Assembly (NCBI GenBank): GCA_038233075.1
Contig: JBBSMQ010000010.1
Span: forward strand, 62,001-126,000
Direction of reading: 5' to 3'
Length of the DNA stretch: 64,000 nt
DNA from: Iamia sp038233075
GTDB taxonomy: Bacteria; Actinomycetota; Acidimicrobiia; Acidimicrobiales; Iamiaceae
The translations under genes and the position numbers were made by a program. Under the pieces are notes generated by a model, which worked only from the letters and a program-made list of their open reading frames with translations, was not told where the DNA came from and did not search any database. Below, piece by piece: positions 33,551 through 43,052 of this stretch (positions within the stretch are counted from its first letter, which is position 1; each line of letters starts with the position of its first letter).

Positions 33551-36481
33551 ATGACGGACGCTGCGACCGAGGCCGAGACGGGGGTCACCGTCACCATCGA
33601 CGGACGCGAGCTGCGGGCCCGGCCCGGGGAGCTGGTCATCGACGTGGCCGAGCGGGCCGGGGTCTACATCCCCCGGTTCTGCTACCACCCGCGCATGACG
33701 CCGGTCGGCATGTGCCGCCAGTGCCTGGTCGAGATCGACACCGGACGGGGCCCGGCCCTCCAGCCGTCGTGCATGATCGAGGCGGCCGACGGCATGACCG
33801 TCGAGACCGGCAGCCCCGTGGCCATCAAGGCCCAGACCGGCGTGCTCGAGTTCCTGCTGGTGAACCACCCCCTCGACTGCCCCGTGTGCGACAAGGGCGG
33901 CGAGTGCCCCCTCCAGGACCAGGCCATGTCCCACGGCCCGGGCGAGTCCCGCATGGTCGAGGAGAAGCGCCACTTCGAGAAGCCCATCCCGGTCAGCGAC
34001 CTGGTGCTGCTCGACCGCGAGCGGTGCATCCTCTGCGACCGCTGCACCCGCTTCGCCGACGAGGTGGCGGGAGAGCCGCTCATCCACTTCATGGACCGGG
34101 GCAACGAGACCCAGGTCAACACCTTCCCGGACCACCCCTTCGCCTCCTACTTCAGCGGCAACACGGTGCAGATCTGTCCGGTGGGCGCCCTCACGTCGAC
34201 CTCGTACCGGTTCAAAGCCCGCCCCTGGGACCTGGCCCAGACCGAGTCGACCTGCCAGGGGTGTGCCGTGGGCTGTCGCACCGTCGTCGACTCCTCCCGC
34301 AACCGGGTGCTGCGCCAGAACGGCGTCGACGTCGACCCGGTGAACTGGGGCTGGCTCTGCGACAAGGGCCGCTACGGCTACGAGGCCATCGAGTCCGACG
34401 ACCGCCTGAGCGCGCCGCTGGTGCGCGCCGCCGGCGGCGGCGACCTGGAGGTGACCAGCTGGGCCACCGCCCTCAAGGCGGCCGCCGGTGCCCTCCGCTC
34501 CGCCCGCGACGGCAAGGGATCCGACAGCATCGCCGTGCTCGGCGGGTCCCGGCTCACCAACGAGGACGCCTACGCCTGGGCCAAGCTGGCCAAGGGCGTG
34601 CTCGGCACGGACCACGTCGACGCCCAGATGGGCGATGGCCTCCCGGCCGAGGCCGTGCTCGGCCTGCCCCGCGCCACCATCGACGAGCTGTGCCGTCCCG
34701 GGGGCACCGTGCTCTGGCTCGGCCCCGACCCGCGGGAGGACCTCCCGGTCCTGTTCTTGCGGCTGCGCCACGCGGTGCTGCGCGACGGGGTCCGCCTGGT
34801 CGCCGTCACCCCCACCGCCACCGTGCTCGACGAGCTGGCGGCGGCGTCGCTGCACCCGGGCCCGGCCGACCTGCCCGCCCTGGTCGCCGCCCTGCTCGAC
34901 GGTGGCCACGCCCCCACCGGCACCGACACCGCTGCCCTCGACTGCGCGCGGGAGCTCCTCGACGGTGAGGTCACCGTGGCCCTGGGGCGGGGATCGGTGG
35001 CCGAGGCCGCGGGCTACAGCGGCGATGCCGCGGCCGTCGTGGCCCGGGCCCGCCCCCACGCCCGGTTCCTTCCCCTCCTGCGACGGGCCAACGTGAACGG
35101 CGCCCTCGACATGGGCCTGGCCCCAGGGCTCCTGCCCGGCCGCATCGCCCTGGCCGACGGGGCCGAGCGGGTCGGGGTGGCCTGGCCGGCGGTGCCGTCG
35201 AGCGCCGGCCACGACGCCACCGGCATCCTCCAGGCCGCGGCCGACGGCAAGGTCGAGGTGCTGGTGCTCCTCGGGGCCGATCCGCTCGCCGATCACCCCG
35301 ACCGAGAGCTGGCGGCTCGGGCCCTCGCCGGTGCCCGCACCATCGTCGCCACCGATCTGTTCCTCACCGCGTCCTCCCGCCGTGCCGATGTGGTGCTGCC
35401 CGCCGCCGGTCCCAATGAGGTCGACGGCACCCAGACCAACATCGAGGGCCGCATCAGCGTGCTGGGCCGAGCCGTCACCGCCCCGGGCACCGCCCGATCG
35501 GACTGGGCCATCGCGGCCGAGCTGAGCCGCCGGCTGGGCGTCGACCTGGGCCTCGAGTCAGTGGCCGACATCTGGGACGAGATCGAGGCGGTGGCGCCGT
35601 CCCACAGCGGCATCACCCGCTCCGTGCTGGCCGCGGCCGGCGACGGTGTGGTGGCCCCCCTCTCGCGCGCGCCGGTCCAGACCACCGAGACCAACGTGGC
35701 CGGCGAGGCCCGGGGCGGCGCCGACCTGCCCCCCGACGCCGGCGCTCCCGACACCGACGTCGAGGCCGACCCGGCTGAGACGCCCGAGCCCACCGGCGAG
35801 GGGGCGGCCCACGACCAGACCAGCGCCGACTCGGCCGCGGAGGGCAGCGGCGACACCGTCAAGGCCGACACCGACGAGGTCGACACCGACGAGGTTGACA
35901 CCGACGAGGTTGACACCGACGAGGTTGACACCGTCACCGAGACCGCCGACCCCGATGGCGCGGACACCGGCGAGGCCGACACCGACGCAGCCGGCGCCGA
36001 CCCCGATGACGCCGACCCCGATGACGCCGACACCGACGAGGCGAACACCGAGCCCGCCGCCGACTCGGAGGACGGCGACGGCGCCGAGGGGACCACGCCG
36101 GCGGACGCCTCTGGCACCCTCCGCTTCACCGCCCCCGACCCCACCCCGGTCCCGCCGGTCGACTCCTACGCCCTGCGACTGGTCATCAGCCGCACCCTCT
36201 ACGACCAGGGCACCCTCACCCAGGCCGCGCCGGCGCTGGCCGGGCTGGTGCCCGATGCGCCCCTCCGGGTGCACCCCTCGGTCCTCGACCGCCTCGGGGT
36301 GGCCTCCGGCACGCGGGTGCTGGCCACGTCCGGGCGAGCCACGGTCACCCTCCCGGTCGTGGCCGACGACGGCGTGCCGCGCGGGGTGGTGGCCACCGCC
36401 CACCGGCGGTCCGGCGGTGCCGGCGACCTCGTCGACGTCAGCCGACCGGTGACCGAGGTGCGGCTGGAGAGGGACGAGTGA
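33551..36481 (+). CDS. nuoG: NADH-quinone oxidoreductase subunit G with an acidic repeat insertion
   Basis: A 976-residue subunit. The N-terminal 2Fe-2S domain (FCYHPRMTPVGMCRQC), the His-Cys 4Fe-4S domain (CPVCDKGGECPLQDQ), the cluster motif CILCDRC and the molybdopterin-type domain (STCQGCAVGCR) are in order. Between the molybdopterin domain and the C-terminal beta domain is an Asp/Glu/Thr/Ala-rich stretch of about 140 residues (about 715-857), including four exact or near-exact 15-nt repeats at 35867-35926 that read DTDEV. This segment is probably disordered. The ATG at 33551 follows the palindromes; upstream frame is not conserved. Confidence 0.93.
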   Translation: MTDAATEAETGVTVTIDGRELRARPGELVIDVAERAGVYIPRFCYHPRMTPVGMCRQCLVEIDTGRGPALQPSCMIEAADGMTVETGSPVAIKAQTGVLEFLLVNHPLDCPVCDKGGECPLQDQAMSHGPGESRMVEEKRHFEKPIPVSDLVLLDRERCILCDRCTRFADEVAGEPLIHFMDRGNETQVNTFPDHPFASYFSGNTVQICPVGALTSTSYRFKARPWDLAQTESTCQGCAVGCRTVVDSSRNRVLRQNGVDVDPVNWGWLCDKGRYGYEAIESDDRLSAPLVRAAGGGDLEVTSWATALKAAAGALRSARDGKGSDSIAVLGGSRLTNEDAYAWAKLAKGVLGTDHVDAQMGDGLPAEAVLGLPRATIDELCRPGGTVLWLGPDPREDLPVLFLRLRHAVLRDGVRLVAVTPTATVLDELAAASLHPGPADLPALVAALLDGGHAPTGTDTAALDCARELLDGEVTVALGRGSVAEAAGYSGDAAAVVARARPHARFLPLLRRANVNGALDMGLAPGLLPGRIALADGAERVGVAWPAVPSSAGHDATGILQAAADGKVEVLVLLGADPLADHPDRELAARALAGARTIVATDLFLTASSRRADVVLPAAGPNEVDGTQTNIEGRISVLGRAVTAPGTARSDWAIAAELSRRLGVDLGLESVADIWDEIEAVAPSHSGITRSVLAAAGDGVVAPLSRAPVQTTETNVAGEARGGADLPPDAGAPDTDVEADPAETPEPTGEGAAHDQTSADSAAEGSGDTVKADTDEVDTDEVDTDEVDTDEVDTVTETADPDGADTGEADTDAAGADPDDADPDDADTDEANTEPAADSEDGDGAEGTTPADASGTLRFTAPDPTPVPPVDSYALRLVISRTLYDQGTLTQAAPALAGLVPDAPLRVHPSVLDRLGVASGTRVLATSGRATVTLPVVADDGVPRGVVATAHRRSGGAGDLVDVSRPVTEVRLERDE

Positions 36482-37686
36482 GCCCCCACCTCATAGTGGC
36501 CCTCGACCCGCTGCTCGACGGCGGCATCGGCCTGGCTGCCGTGCTCATCGTCCTGCTCAAGACGGTGCTCGTCTTCACCCTGCTGCTGGTGTCGGTGCTG
36601 TTCATGGTCTGGTTCGAGCGCAAGGCCATCGGCGATCTGCAGAACCGCATCGGCCCGGACCGGGCCGGCCCCTTCGGGCTGTTCCAGACGGTGGCTGACG
36701 GCCTCAAGTTCTTCATGAAGGAGGACTCGCTGCCGGACCGAGCCGACCGCCGCATCTTCATCCTCGCCCCCTACCTGACCGTCATCCCCGCCTTCCTCGT
36801 GTTCTCGGTCATCCCCATCGGCGGCGACTTCAGCGGCGGTCGGGACGGCGTCATCCGCATCTTCGGGCGCGACACCCTGATGCAGCTGGCCGACCCGCCC
36901 ATCGGGGTGCTGCTCATCCTGGCCATGTCCAGCATCGCGGTCTACGGCATCATGCTCGCGGGCTGGTCGTCGGGGTCGAAGTACCCGTTGCTCGGGTCGG
37001 TCCGGGCCTCGGCCCAGATGGTCTCCTACGAGGCGGCGCTGGGCCTGTCGGTGGTCACCGTGGTGCTGACCGCGGGCAGCCTGGGCACCAACGCCATCGT
37101 CGTCTCGCAGAGCGGGTGGAGCTGGAACATCTGGACCACCGGCCTGGTCCCGTTCGTCATCTTCATCATCGCCGCCACCGCCGAGCTCAACCGGCCCCCC
37201 TTCGACCTGGTCGAGGCCGAGCAGGAGCTGGTCAGCGGGTTCAACACCGAGTACTCGTCGTTCCGCTTCGCCCTCTTCTTCCTGGCCGAGTTCATGAACG
37301 TGGTCACCATGTCCGGCATCATCGTCACCCTGTGGCTGGGCGGCCCCGCGGGCCCGGTGCTGTTCGGACCGGGATGGCTGTGGGGCACCATCTGGTTCTC
37401 GGTGAAGCTGTTCGCCTTCCTGTTCATGTTCGTCTGGTTCCGGGCCACGCTGCCCCGGGTGCGCTACGACAAGCTGATGGACCTGGGCTGGAAGGTGCTG
37501 ATCCCCCTGGCCCTGGGATGGCTGCTCATCATCGCGGGACGCCAGGTGGCCGACGACGCGGGTTGGAACCCGTTCATCGTGCCCCTGGTCGGCATCGCCG
37601 GCCTGGCCGCCGGCTACGGCCTGCTCACCCTGGCCGTGCGCGCCGCCGACCGGGTCCGTGCCCTCGATGAGGAGGTGGGTGTCTGA
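36478..37686 (+). CDS. nuoH: NADH-quinone oxidoreductase subunit H (complex I-1)
   Basis: A 402-residue membrane subunit next to the quinone cavity. ERKAIGDLQNRIGPDRAGPFG and the acidic loop DLVEAEQELVSGFNTEYSSFRFALFFLAEF are intact. GTG start overlaps the nuoG stop by 4 nt. Confidence 0.95.
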   Translation: MSPHLIVALDPLLDGGIGLAAVLIVLLKTVLVFTLLLVSVLFMVWFERKAIGDLQNRIGPDRAGPFGLFQTVADGLKFFMKEDSLPDRADRRIFILAPYLTVIPAFLVFSVIPIGGDFSGGRDGVIRIFGRDTLMQLADPPIGVLLILAMSSIAVYGIMLAGWSSGSKYPLLGSVRASAQMVSYEAALGLSVVTVVLTAGSLGTNAIVVSQSGWSWNIWTTGLVPFVIFIIAATAELNRPPFDLVEAEQELVSGFNTEYSSFRFALFFLAEFMNVVTMSGIIVTLWLGGPAGPVLFGPGWLWGTIWFSVKLFAFLFMFVWFRATLPRVRYDKLMDLGWKVLIPLALGWLLIIAGRQVADDAGWNPFIVPLVGIAGLAAGYGLLTLAVRAADRVRALDEEVGV

Positions 37687-38348
37687 TGGGCTACCTGGGA
37701 GGCTTCCGCGTCACCCTGCGCCAGATCGGCAAGCGCCAGCGCAAGACGCTGCGCTACGTGAAGGACGAGGGCGGCAAGCGGGACAAGCCGGTGCGGCTGC
37801 ACGGCCGGCACGTGCTCAACCGCTACGAGGACGGGATGGAGAAGTGCATCGGGTGCGAGCTGTGCGCCGGCGTGTGCCCGGCCCGCTGCATCTACGTGCG
37901 TGGCGCCGACAACCCGCCCGACGAGCCCGTGAGCCCGGGCGAGCGCTACGGCTTCGTCTACGAGATCAACTACCTCCGGTGCATCCACTGCGACCTGTGC
38001 GTGGAGGCGTGCCCGACCGAGGCCATCACCGAGTCGAAGCTGTTCGAGTTCTCCTTCACCAACCGGGCCGACGCCATCTACACCAAGGCCGAGCTGGTCG
38101 TCGACGAGGACGGGCGACCCCAGAAGATGCCCTGGGAGGATTGGACCGATGCCGAGGTGGTCGAGCCCCTCACCTCGGCCTGGATGCGGGCCACGTCCCC
38201 GTCGGGCGCGGCCGACTACGAGGGGGTGGTGGCCTGGTCCGGTGAGCTGGGCTTCGGCGTGCGCGCCCCGGAGGAGGGCCCGGGGCCCCAGGCTCGGGAG
38301 CCGGGCCCCACGCCCTCCACCGCGCGCGCGCCGGGGGGCGGGAACTGA
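37686..38348 (+). CDS. nuoI: NADH-quinone oxidoreductase subunit I (complex I-1)
   Basis: A 220-residue subunit with two 4Fe-4S sites (N6a/b): CIGCELCAGVCPARC and CIHCDLCVEACPTEA. The C-terminal 40 residues are a non-conserved Pro/Gly-rich tail. It overlaps neighbours by one base on each side. Confidence 0.95.
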   Translation: MGYLGGFRVTLRQIGKRQRKTLRYVKDEGGKRDKPVRLHGRHVLNRYEDGMEKCIGCELCAGVCPARCIYVRGADNPPDEPVSPGERYGFVYEINYLRCIHCDLCVEACPTEAITESKLFEFSFTNRADAIYTKAELVVDEDGRPQKMPWEDWTDAEVVEPLTSAWMRATSPSGAADYEGVVAWSGELGFGVRAPEEGPGPQAREPGPTPSTARAPGGGN

Positions 38349-38959
38349 TGGTGGAGATCGTCGTCTTCGCGGTGGCCGCCCTCGTGATCCTGGGCGGTGC
38401 GATCGGCGTCATCTTCAGCGGCAACACCGTCCACGCCGCCCTCTCCCTGGTCGCCACGCTCTTCGGCATCGCAGTGTTGTTCGTGGCCCAGGAGGCGAAC
38501 TTCCTCGCCGCGGTGCAGGTGATCGTCTACGCCGGGGCCATCGTGGTCCTCTTCCTCTTCGTGATCATGCTCCTCGGCGTCGACCGGGACGAGGACATCG
38601 AGGCCGAACCCCTCGTGGGCCAGCGGCCGGCGGCCTACGCCCTCGGCGCGCTGATGGTCGCCGGGCTGTTGGCGGTGGTCACCACCAGCGCCGTCACCGG
38701 AGTCCCCGCCGCCTCCGAGCGTTGGGTCCGAGACGGCAACGAGATCTCCCAGATCGGGCGTCTGCTCTTCACCGACTACCTGTTCGCCTTCGAGATCACC
38801 TCCCTGCTGTTGGTGATCGCGGTCGTCGGCGCCGTGCTCCTGGCCCGGACCCGGCCCGGTGAGCAGATCGACGACGATGAGGCCGTGGCCGTGCTGCCCG
38901 GCGAGCACGGCGACGACGAGCAGCTCGTCGAGGAGGACGCGGAGGTGGACGCCTCGTGA
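38348..38959 (+). CDS. nuoJ: NADH-quinone oxidoreductase subunit J (complex I-1)
   Basis: A 203-residue subunit with five hydrophobic segments. VQVIVYAGAIVVLFLFVIMLLG is the conserved TM3 with its pi-bulge region. An acidic C-terminal tail of about 35 residues follows. It overlaps nuoK by 4 nt. Confidence 0.94.
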   Translation: MVEIVVFAVAALVILGGAIGVIFSGNTVHAALSLVATLFGIAVLFVAQEANFLAAVQVIVYAGAIVVLFLFVIMLLGVDRDEDIEAEPLVGQRPAAYALGALMVAGLLAVVTTSAVTGVPAASERWVRDGNEISQIGRLLFTDYLFAFEITSLLLVIAVVGAVLLARTRPGEQIDDDEAVAVLPGEHGDDEQLVEEDAEVDAS

Positions 38960-39270
38960 TCCTCGCAGAGGTGTCGTCGGGCTGGTACCTGTCCCTGGGG
39001 GCGGTGCTGTTCTCGCTCGGCGCCGTCGGCCTCTTGATCCGCCGCAACCCGCTGGTGATGTTCATGTGCGTCGAGCTCATGCTCAACGCTGTCAACCTCA
39101 CCTTCGTCACCTTCGCCCGTGACCTCGACGACGTCGGGGGCCAGGTGGTCGTGTTCTTCGTGCTCGTGGTGGCCGCCGCTGAGGTGGTCGTCGGACTCGG
39201 GATCATCGTGTCCATCCTGCGGCGTCGGCCCTCGGCCACCGCCGACGACGTCTCGCTGCTGCGGGGCTGA
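38956..39270 (+). CDS. nuoK: NADH-quinone oxidoreductase subunit K (complex I-1)
   Basis: A 104-residue, three-helix subunit. The proton-channel glutamates lie in MFMCVELMLNAVNL and VVAAAEVVVGLGI. GTG start. Confidence 0.95.
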   Translation: MILAEVSSGWYLSLGAVLFSLGAVGLLIRRNPLVMFMCVELMLNAVNLTFVTFARDLDDVGGQVVVFFVLVVAAAEVVVGLGIIVSILRRRPSATADDVSLLRG

Positions 39271-39278
39271 GGACCGCC

Positions 39279-41345
39279 GTGCTCGAGATCACCTGGCTCA
39301 TCCCTGCCCTGCCCCTGGCCGGGTTCCTCGTCCTGCTGGCGGGCGGCCGGCGCCTGGGCGAGCCCCTCGCGGGATGGCTCGCCACCGGCGCGGTGACAGG
39401 CTCCTTCCTCGCCTCGGTGGTGGTGTTCTTCGGCCTCCAGGCCGAGGGCGAGGACGGGCGGACCTTCGTCCAGACCCTCTACGAGTGGGTCCCGGCCGGT
39501 GGGTTCTCCGTCGACGTCGGCTTCCTGGCCGACCCGCTCTCGATCACCATGTGCCTGTTCGTCACCGGCGTCGGCGCCCTCATCCACCTCTACTCCATCG
39601 GCTACATGCACGGGGACCCGGGCTTCACCCGCTTCTTCGTCTACCTGAACCTGTTCGTGTTCTCGATGCTGATGCTGGTCCTGGGCGACAACCTCCTGCT
39701 CACCTTCCTGGGGTGGGAGGGCGTGGGCGCCTGCTCGTACTTCCTCGTCTCGTTCTGGCACACCTACGACGCCAACGCCTCGGCCGGGAAGAAGGCCTTC
39801 GTCACCAACCGGATCGGTGACTGGGGCTACATGGTCGCCATGTTCCTGACCTTCACGGCCCTGGGGTCGATCACCTACACCGACATCTTCCGCGGCGCCG
39901 GCGGCCTGGCCACCACCACCGCCACCGGCATCACCGTCCTGCTGCTCGTCGCCGCCGTGGGCAAGTCGGCCCAGCTGCCCCTGTTCGTGTGGCTGCCCGA
40001 CGCCATGGCCGGTCCGACGCCGGTGTCGGCCCTCATCCACGCCGCCACCATGGTCACCTCCGGCGTCTACCTGCTGGTGCGCATGAACCCGGTCCTGGCC
40101 CAGGCCGCGGACTGGGCCCCCATCCTCATCGCCGGGGTCGGCGGGGTGACGGCGCTGTTCGCGGCCTCCATCGCCGTGGCCCAGACCGACATCAAGCGGG
40201 TGTTGGCCTACTCGACGGTGTCCCAGCTGGGCTACCTGTTCCTCGCCATCGGCTCGGGTGCCTACGTCGCCGCCGTCTTCCACATGGTGACCCACGCCGT
40301 GTTCAAGGCCCTGCTGTTCCTGGGCTCGGGATCGGTCATCCACGGCATGGGCGACGAGCAGGACATGCGACGCATGGGCGCCCTCCGCAAGCTCATGCCC
40401 ATCACCGCCGGCGCCTTCATCGTCGGCTGGCTCGCCATCGCCGGGGTCCCGCCGTTCTCCGGCTTCTGGTCCAAGGACGAGATCCTGCTCTTCGCCTGGG
40501 AGGAGAGCCCCGTGCTCTGGGCCCTCGGCTTCGTGACCGCGATCCTCACCGCCTTCTACATGAGCCGCCAGGTGTTCCTCACCTTCTTCGGGGAGGCCCA
40601 CTGGGACCGTCCGCTGGAGGAGGCCGTCCCCGAGCTGGCTCGTCAGCGCGGCCTGCGCCCCGCCACCGTCAGCGGCGGCGACGAGCCGATGACCGACGAC
40701 GACACCGACGAGGGGCCGGCCGAGGAGACCGACTCGTCCGAGGTGGAGAACATCTACGAGCGCGGCCACGTCCCGCACGGCGTGGGGCCGCGGGAGGCGA
40801 TCCAGCCCCACGAGTCGAGCTGGTTGATGACGTTGCCGCTGGTGGCCCTGGCCGTCCTGGCTCTGGTCGCTGGTGTCGTCCAGCTGCCCTTCAGCGAGGA
40901 CACCAAGCTCCTCGAGCACTGGCTGGAGCCGGTGGTGGCGCCCGACGAGGCCGTGCTCGATGTGGCCGGGAGCCTGCAGCTCGGCCTCGCCGTCGTGGCC
41001 GTGGTCGGCGGTCTCATCGGCATCGCCGCCGCCGTGTCGCTCTATCTGCGCCGGCGTCGGTCCGAGCAACCGGCGGTGCCTCGTGTCCTGGCGCGGGGCT
41101 GGTACTACGACTCGAGCCTCGCCGCCTTCATGGGCGGTCCGGGGCGCAAGGGCTTCGAGGCCACGGCCTGGTTCGACCGCCACATCATCGACGGGGCCGT
41201 GAACGGCGTGGCCACCCTCATCCGGGGGACCGGCGGCGAGGTCCGCCGCACCCAGTCCGGGTTCGTCCGGGCCTACGCCGGCATCGTGACCGGCGGTGCC
41301 ATCGTCGCCGTCCTCGTCCTCGTCCTGCGCGGTGTCGTCCTGTGA
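39279..41345 (+). CDS. nuoL: NADH-quinone oxidoreductase subunit L (complex I-1)
   Basis: A 688-residue antiporter-like subunit. The TM5 Glu is in FLGWEGVGACSYFLV, the channel Lys in VGKSAQLPLFVWLPDAM, and the central Lys/His region in HAVFKALLFLGSG. A cytoplasm-side acidic loop (residues about 466-510, DDDTDEGPAEETDSSEVE) is longer than usual. The C-terminal lateral helix is present. Confidence 0.95.
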   Translation: MLEITWLIPALPLAGFLVLLAGGRRLGEPLAGWLATGAVTGSFLASVVVFFGLQAEGEDGRTFVQTLYEWVPAGGFSVDVGFLADPLSITMCLFVTGVGALIHLYSIGYMHGDPGFTRFFVYLNLFVFSMLMLVLGDNLLLTFLGWEGVGACSYFLVSFWHTYDANASAGKKAFVTNRIGDWGYMVAMFLTFTALGSITYTDIFRGAGGLATTTATGITVLLLVAAVGKSAQLPLFVWLPDAMAGPTPVSALIHAATMVTSGVYLLVRMNPVLAQAADWAPILIAGVGGVTALFAASIAVAQTDIKRVLAYSTVSQLGYLFLAIGSGAYVAAVFHMVTHAVFKALLFLGSGSVIHGMGDEQDMRRMGALRKLMPITAGAFIVGWLAIAGVPPFSGFWSKDEILLFAWEESPVLWALGFVTAILTAFYMSRQVFLTFFGEAHWDRPLEEAVPELARQRGLRPATVSGGDEPMTDDDTDEGPAEETDSSEVENIYERGHVPHGVGPREAIQPHESSWLMTLPLVALAVLALVAGVVQLPFSEDTKLLEHWLEPVVAPDEAVLDVAGSLQLGLAVVAVVGGLIGIAAAVSLYLRRRRSEQPAVPRVLARGWYYDSSLAAFMGGPGRKGFEATAWFDRHIIDGAVNGVATLIRGTGGEVRRTQSGFVRAYAGIVTGGAIVAVLVLVLRGVVL

Positions 41346-42952
41346 CCGCGTTCCCACTGCTGTCGGCCACGATCATCCTGCCCGCGCTGGGCGCCCTGGC
41401 CGTGGCCCTGGTGTCGAAGCGCCGGCCCGAGCTGTGCCGGGTCGTCGCCCTCGCCGTCTCGGTGGTCACCGGCGCCCTCACCATCGCGACGCTGGTGTCC
41501 TTCGACGCCGGCGTGGCCGGCTTCCAGATGGTCGAGAAGACGACCTGGATCTCCGATCTCGGCATCTCCTGGCACCTGGGCGTCGACGGCATCTCCATCT
41601 TCCTGCTGGTGATGACCGGCATCCTGTTCCCCATCGCGATCGTCGGGGCGCCCGCCCACCACGACGAGAAGCCGTTCCTCGCCTGGCTGCTCCTGCTGGA
41701 GGCCGGCTGCCTGGGCGTGTTCCTCGCCCTGGACCTCTTCGTGTTCTTCGTGATGTTCGAGATCGTGCTGGTGCCGATGTACTTCCTCATCAGCGGGTGG
41801 GGCTACGCCGAGCGGCGCTACGCGGCGATGAAGTTCTTCCTGTACACGATGTTCGGGTCGGCGTTCATGCTGGTCGGTCTCATCGCCACCGCCGTTCTCC
41901 ACGGCCGGGCCACCGGCGAGATCACCTTCGACCTGGTCACCATCGCCAACGACCAGGGGGCCATCGCTACCACGTCGGCTCGCTGGCTGTTCCTCGCCTT
42001 CGCCATCGCCTTCGCCATCAAGGTGCCGATCTTCCCCGTTCACACCTGGCTGCCCGACGCTCACACCCAGGCCCCGACGGCCGGCTCGGTGATCCTGGCC
42101 GGGGTGATGCTGAAGCTGGGCACCTACGGCTTCCTGCGCTTCGGGCTCTACCTGTTCCCGGAGGCATCAGCCTGGTTCGCGCCGGTGATGATCACCCTCG
42201 GCACCATCGGGATCCTCTACGGCGCGGTGGTGGCGACCATGCAACGCGACCTCAAGCGCCTCGTCGCCTACTCGTCGGTGGCCCACCTGGGCTTCATCGT
42301 GCTGGGCACGTTCTCGCTCACTACTCAGGGCCTCGAGGGCGGGGTGCTGCAGATGGTCAACCACGGCATCACCACCGGCGGCCTGTTCCTCCTGGTCGGC
42401 ATGATCTCGGACCGCCGCCACACCCGTGAGATCGCCCACCTCAAGGGCCTCCAGAGGGTGGCTCCGGTGTTCGCCGGCGTGTTCACCGTGGTGATGCTGG
42501 CCTCCATCGGCCTGCCCGGGCTCAACGGGTTCGTGGGTGAGTTCCTCATCCTGCTGGGCAGCTTCACCACGGACCGCTGGTGGTCGGTCGCGGCGGCGTC
42601 GGGCGTGATCCTCGCCGCCCTGTACCTGTTGTGGGCCTACCAGCGGACCTTCCACGGCCAGCCCGACGCCGACAACGAGGGCTTCGCCGAGATGCACCTG
42701 CGCGAGGGCCTGGTCATGGCGCCGCTGCTCGCCCTCATCGTGTTCCTCGGCGTCTACCCCAAGCCCGTGCTCGACCGGATCGAGCCGTCGGTCGCGGCCC
42801 TCGTCGCCCACGTCGAGGACCGCTCGGACCACCAGGAGCCCCAGGTCGACAAGACCGGCCCCGGGGCGCGCCAGACCACCTACGCCGAGGGTGAGCGGGT
42901 GCGCGAGGAGCAGGAGGCCGAGGGCGGATCCTCCGAGGAGGACGGGGGATGA
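41342..42952 (+). CDS. nuoM: NADH-quinone oxidoreductase subunit M (complex I-1)
   Basis: A 536-residue antiporter-like subunit from the GTG overlapping the nuoL stop. The TM5 Glu is in FFVMFEIVLVPMYFLI, and the channel Lys in AIKVPIFPVHTWLPDAHTQAPT. The hydrophilic C-terminal tail is Glu/Gln-rich. Confidence 0.95.
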   Translation: MTAFPLLSATIILPALGALAVALVSKRRPELCRVVALAVSVVTGALTIATLVSFDAGVAGFQMVEKTTWISDLGISWHLGVDGISIFLLVMTGILFPIAIVGAPAHHDEKPFLAWLLLLEAGCLGVFLALDLFVFFVMFEIVLVPMYFLISGWGYAERRYAAMKFFLYTMFGSAFMLVGLIATAVLHGRATGEITFDLVTIANDQGAIATTSARWLFLAFAIAFAIKVPIFPVHTWLPDAHTQAPTAGSVILAGVMLKLGTYGFLRFGLYLFPEASAWFAPVMITLGTIGILYGAVVATMQRDLKRLVAYSSVAHLGFIVLGTFSLTTQGLEGGVLQMVNHGITTGGLFLLVGMISDRRHTREIAHLKGLQRVAPVFAGVFTVVMLASIGLPGLNGFVGEFLILLGSFTTDRWWSVAAASGVILAALYLLWAYQRTFHGQPDADNEGFAEMHLREGLVMAPLLALIVFLGVYPKPVLDRIEPSVAALVAHVEDRSDHQEPQVDKTGPGARQTTYAEGERVREEQEAEGGSSEEDGG

Positions 42953-43052
42953 CCGAGCGACCCCTCCCTTCCCCCGAACCAGTGACCCGGCGCGCCCCTG
43001 GAGGGTCGCGAACGATCGCTGCGACCGGCGTCAACGATGTGACGGTGCGCTG

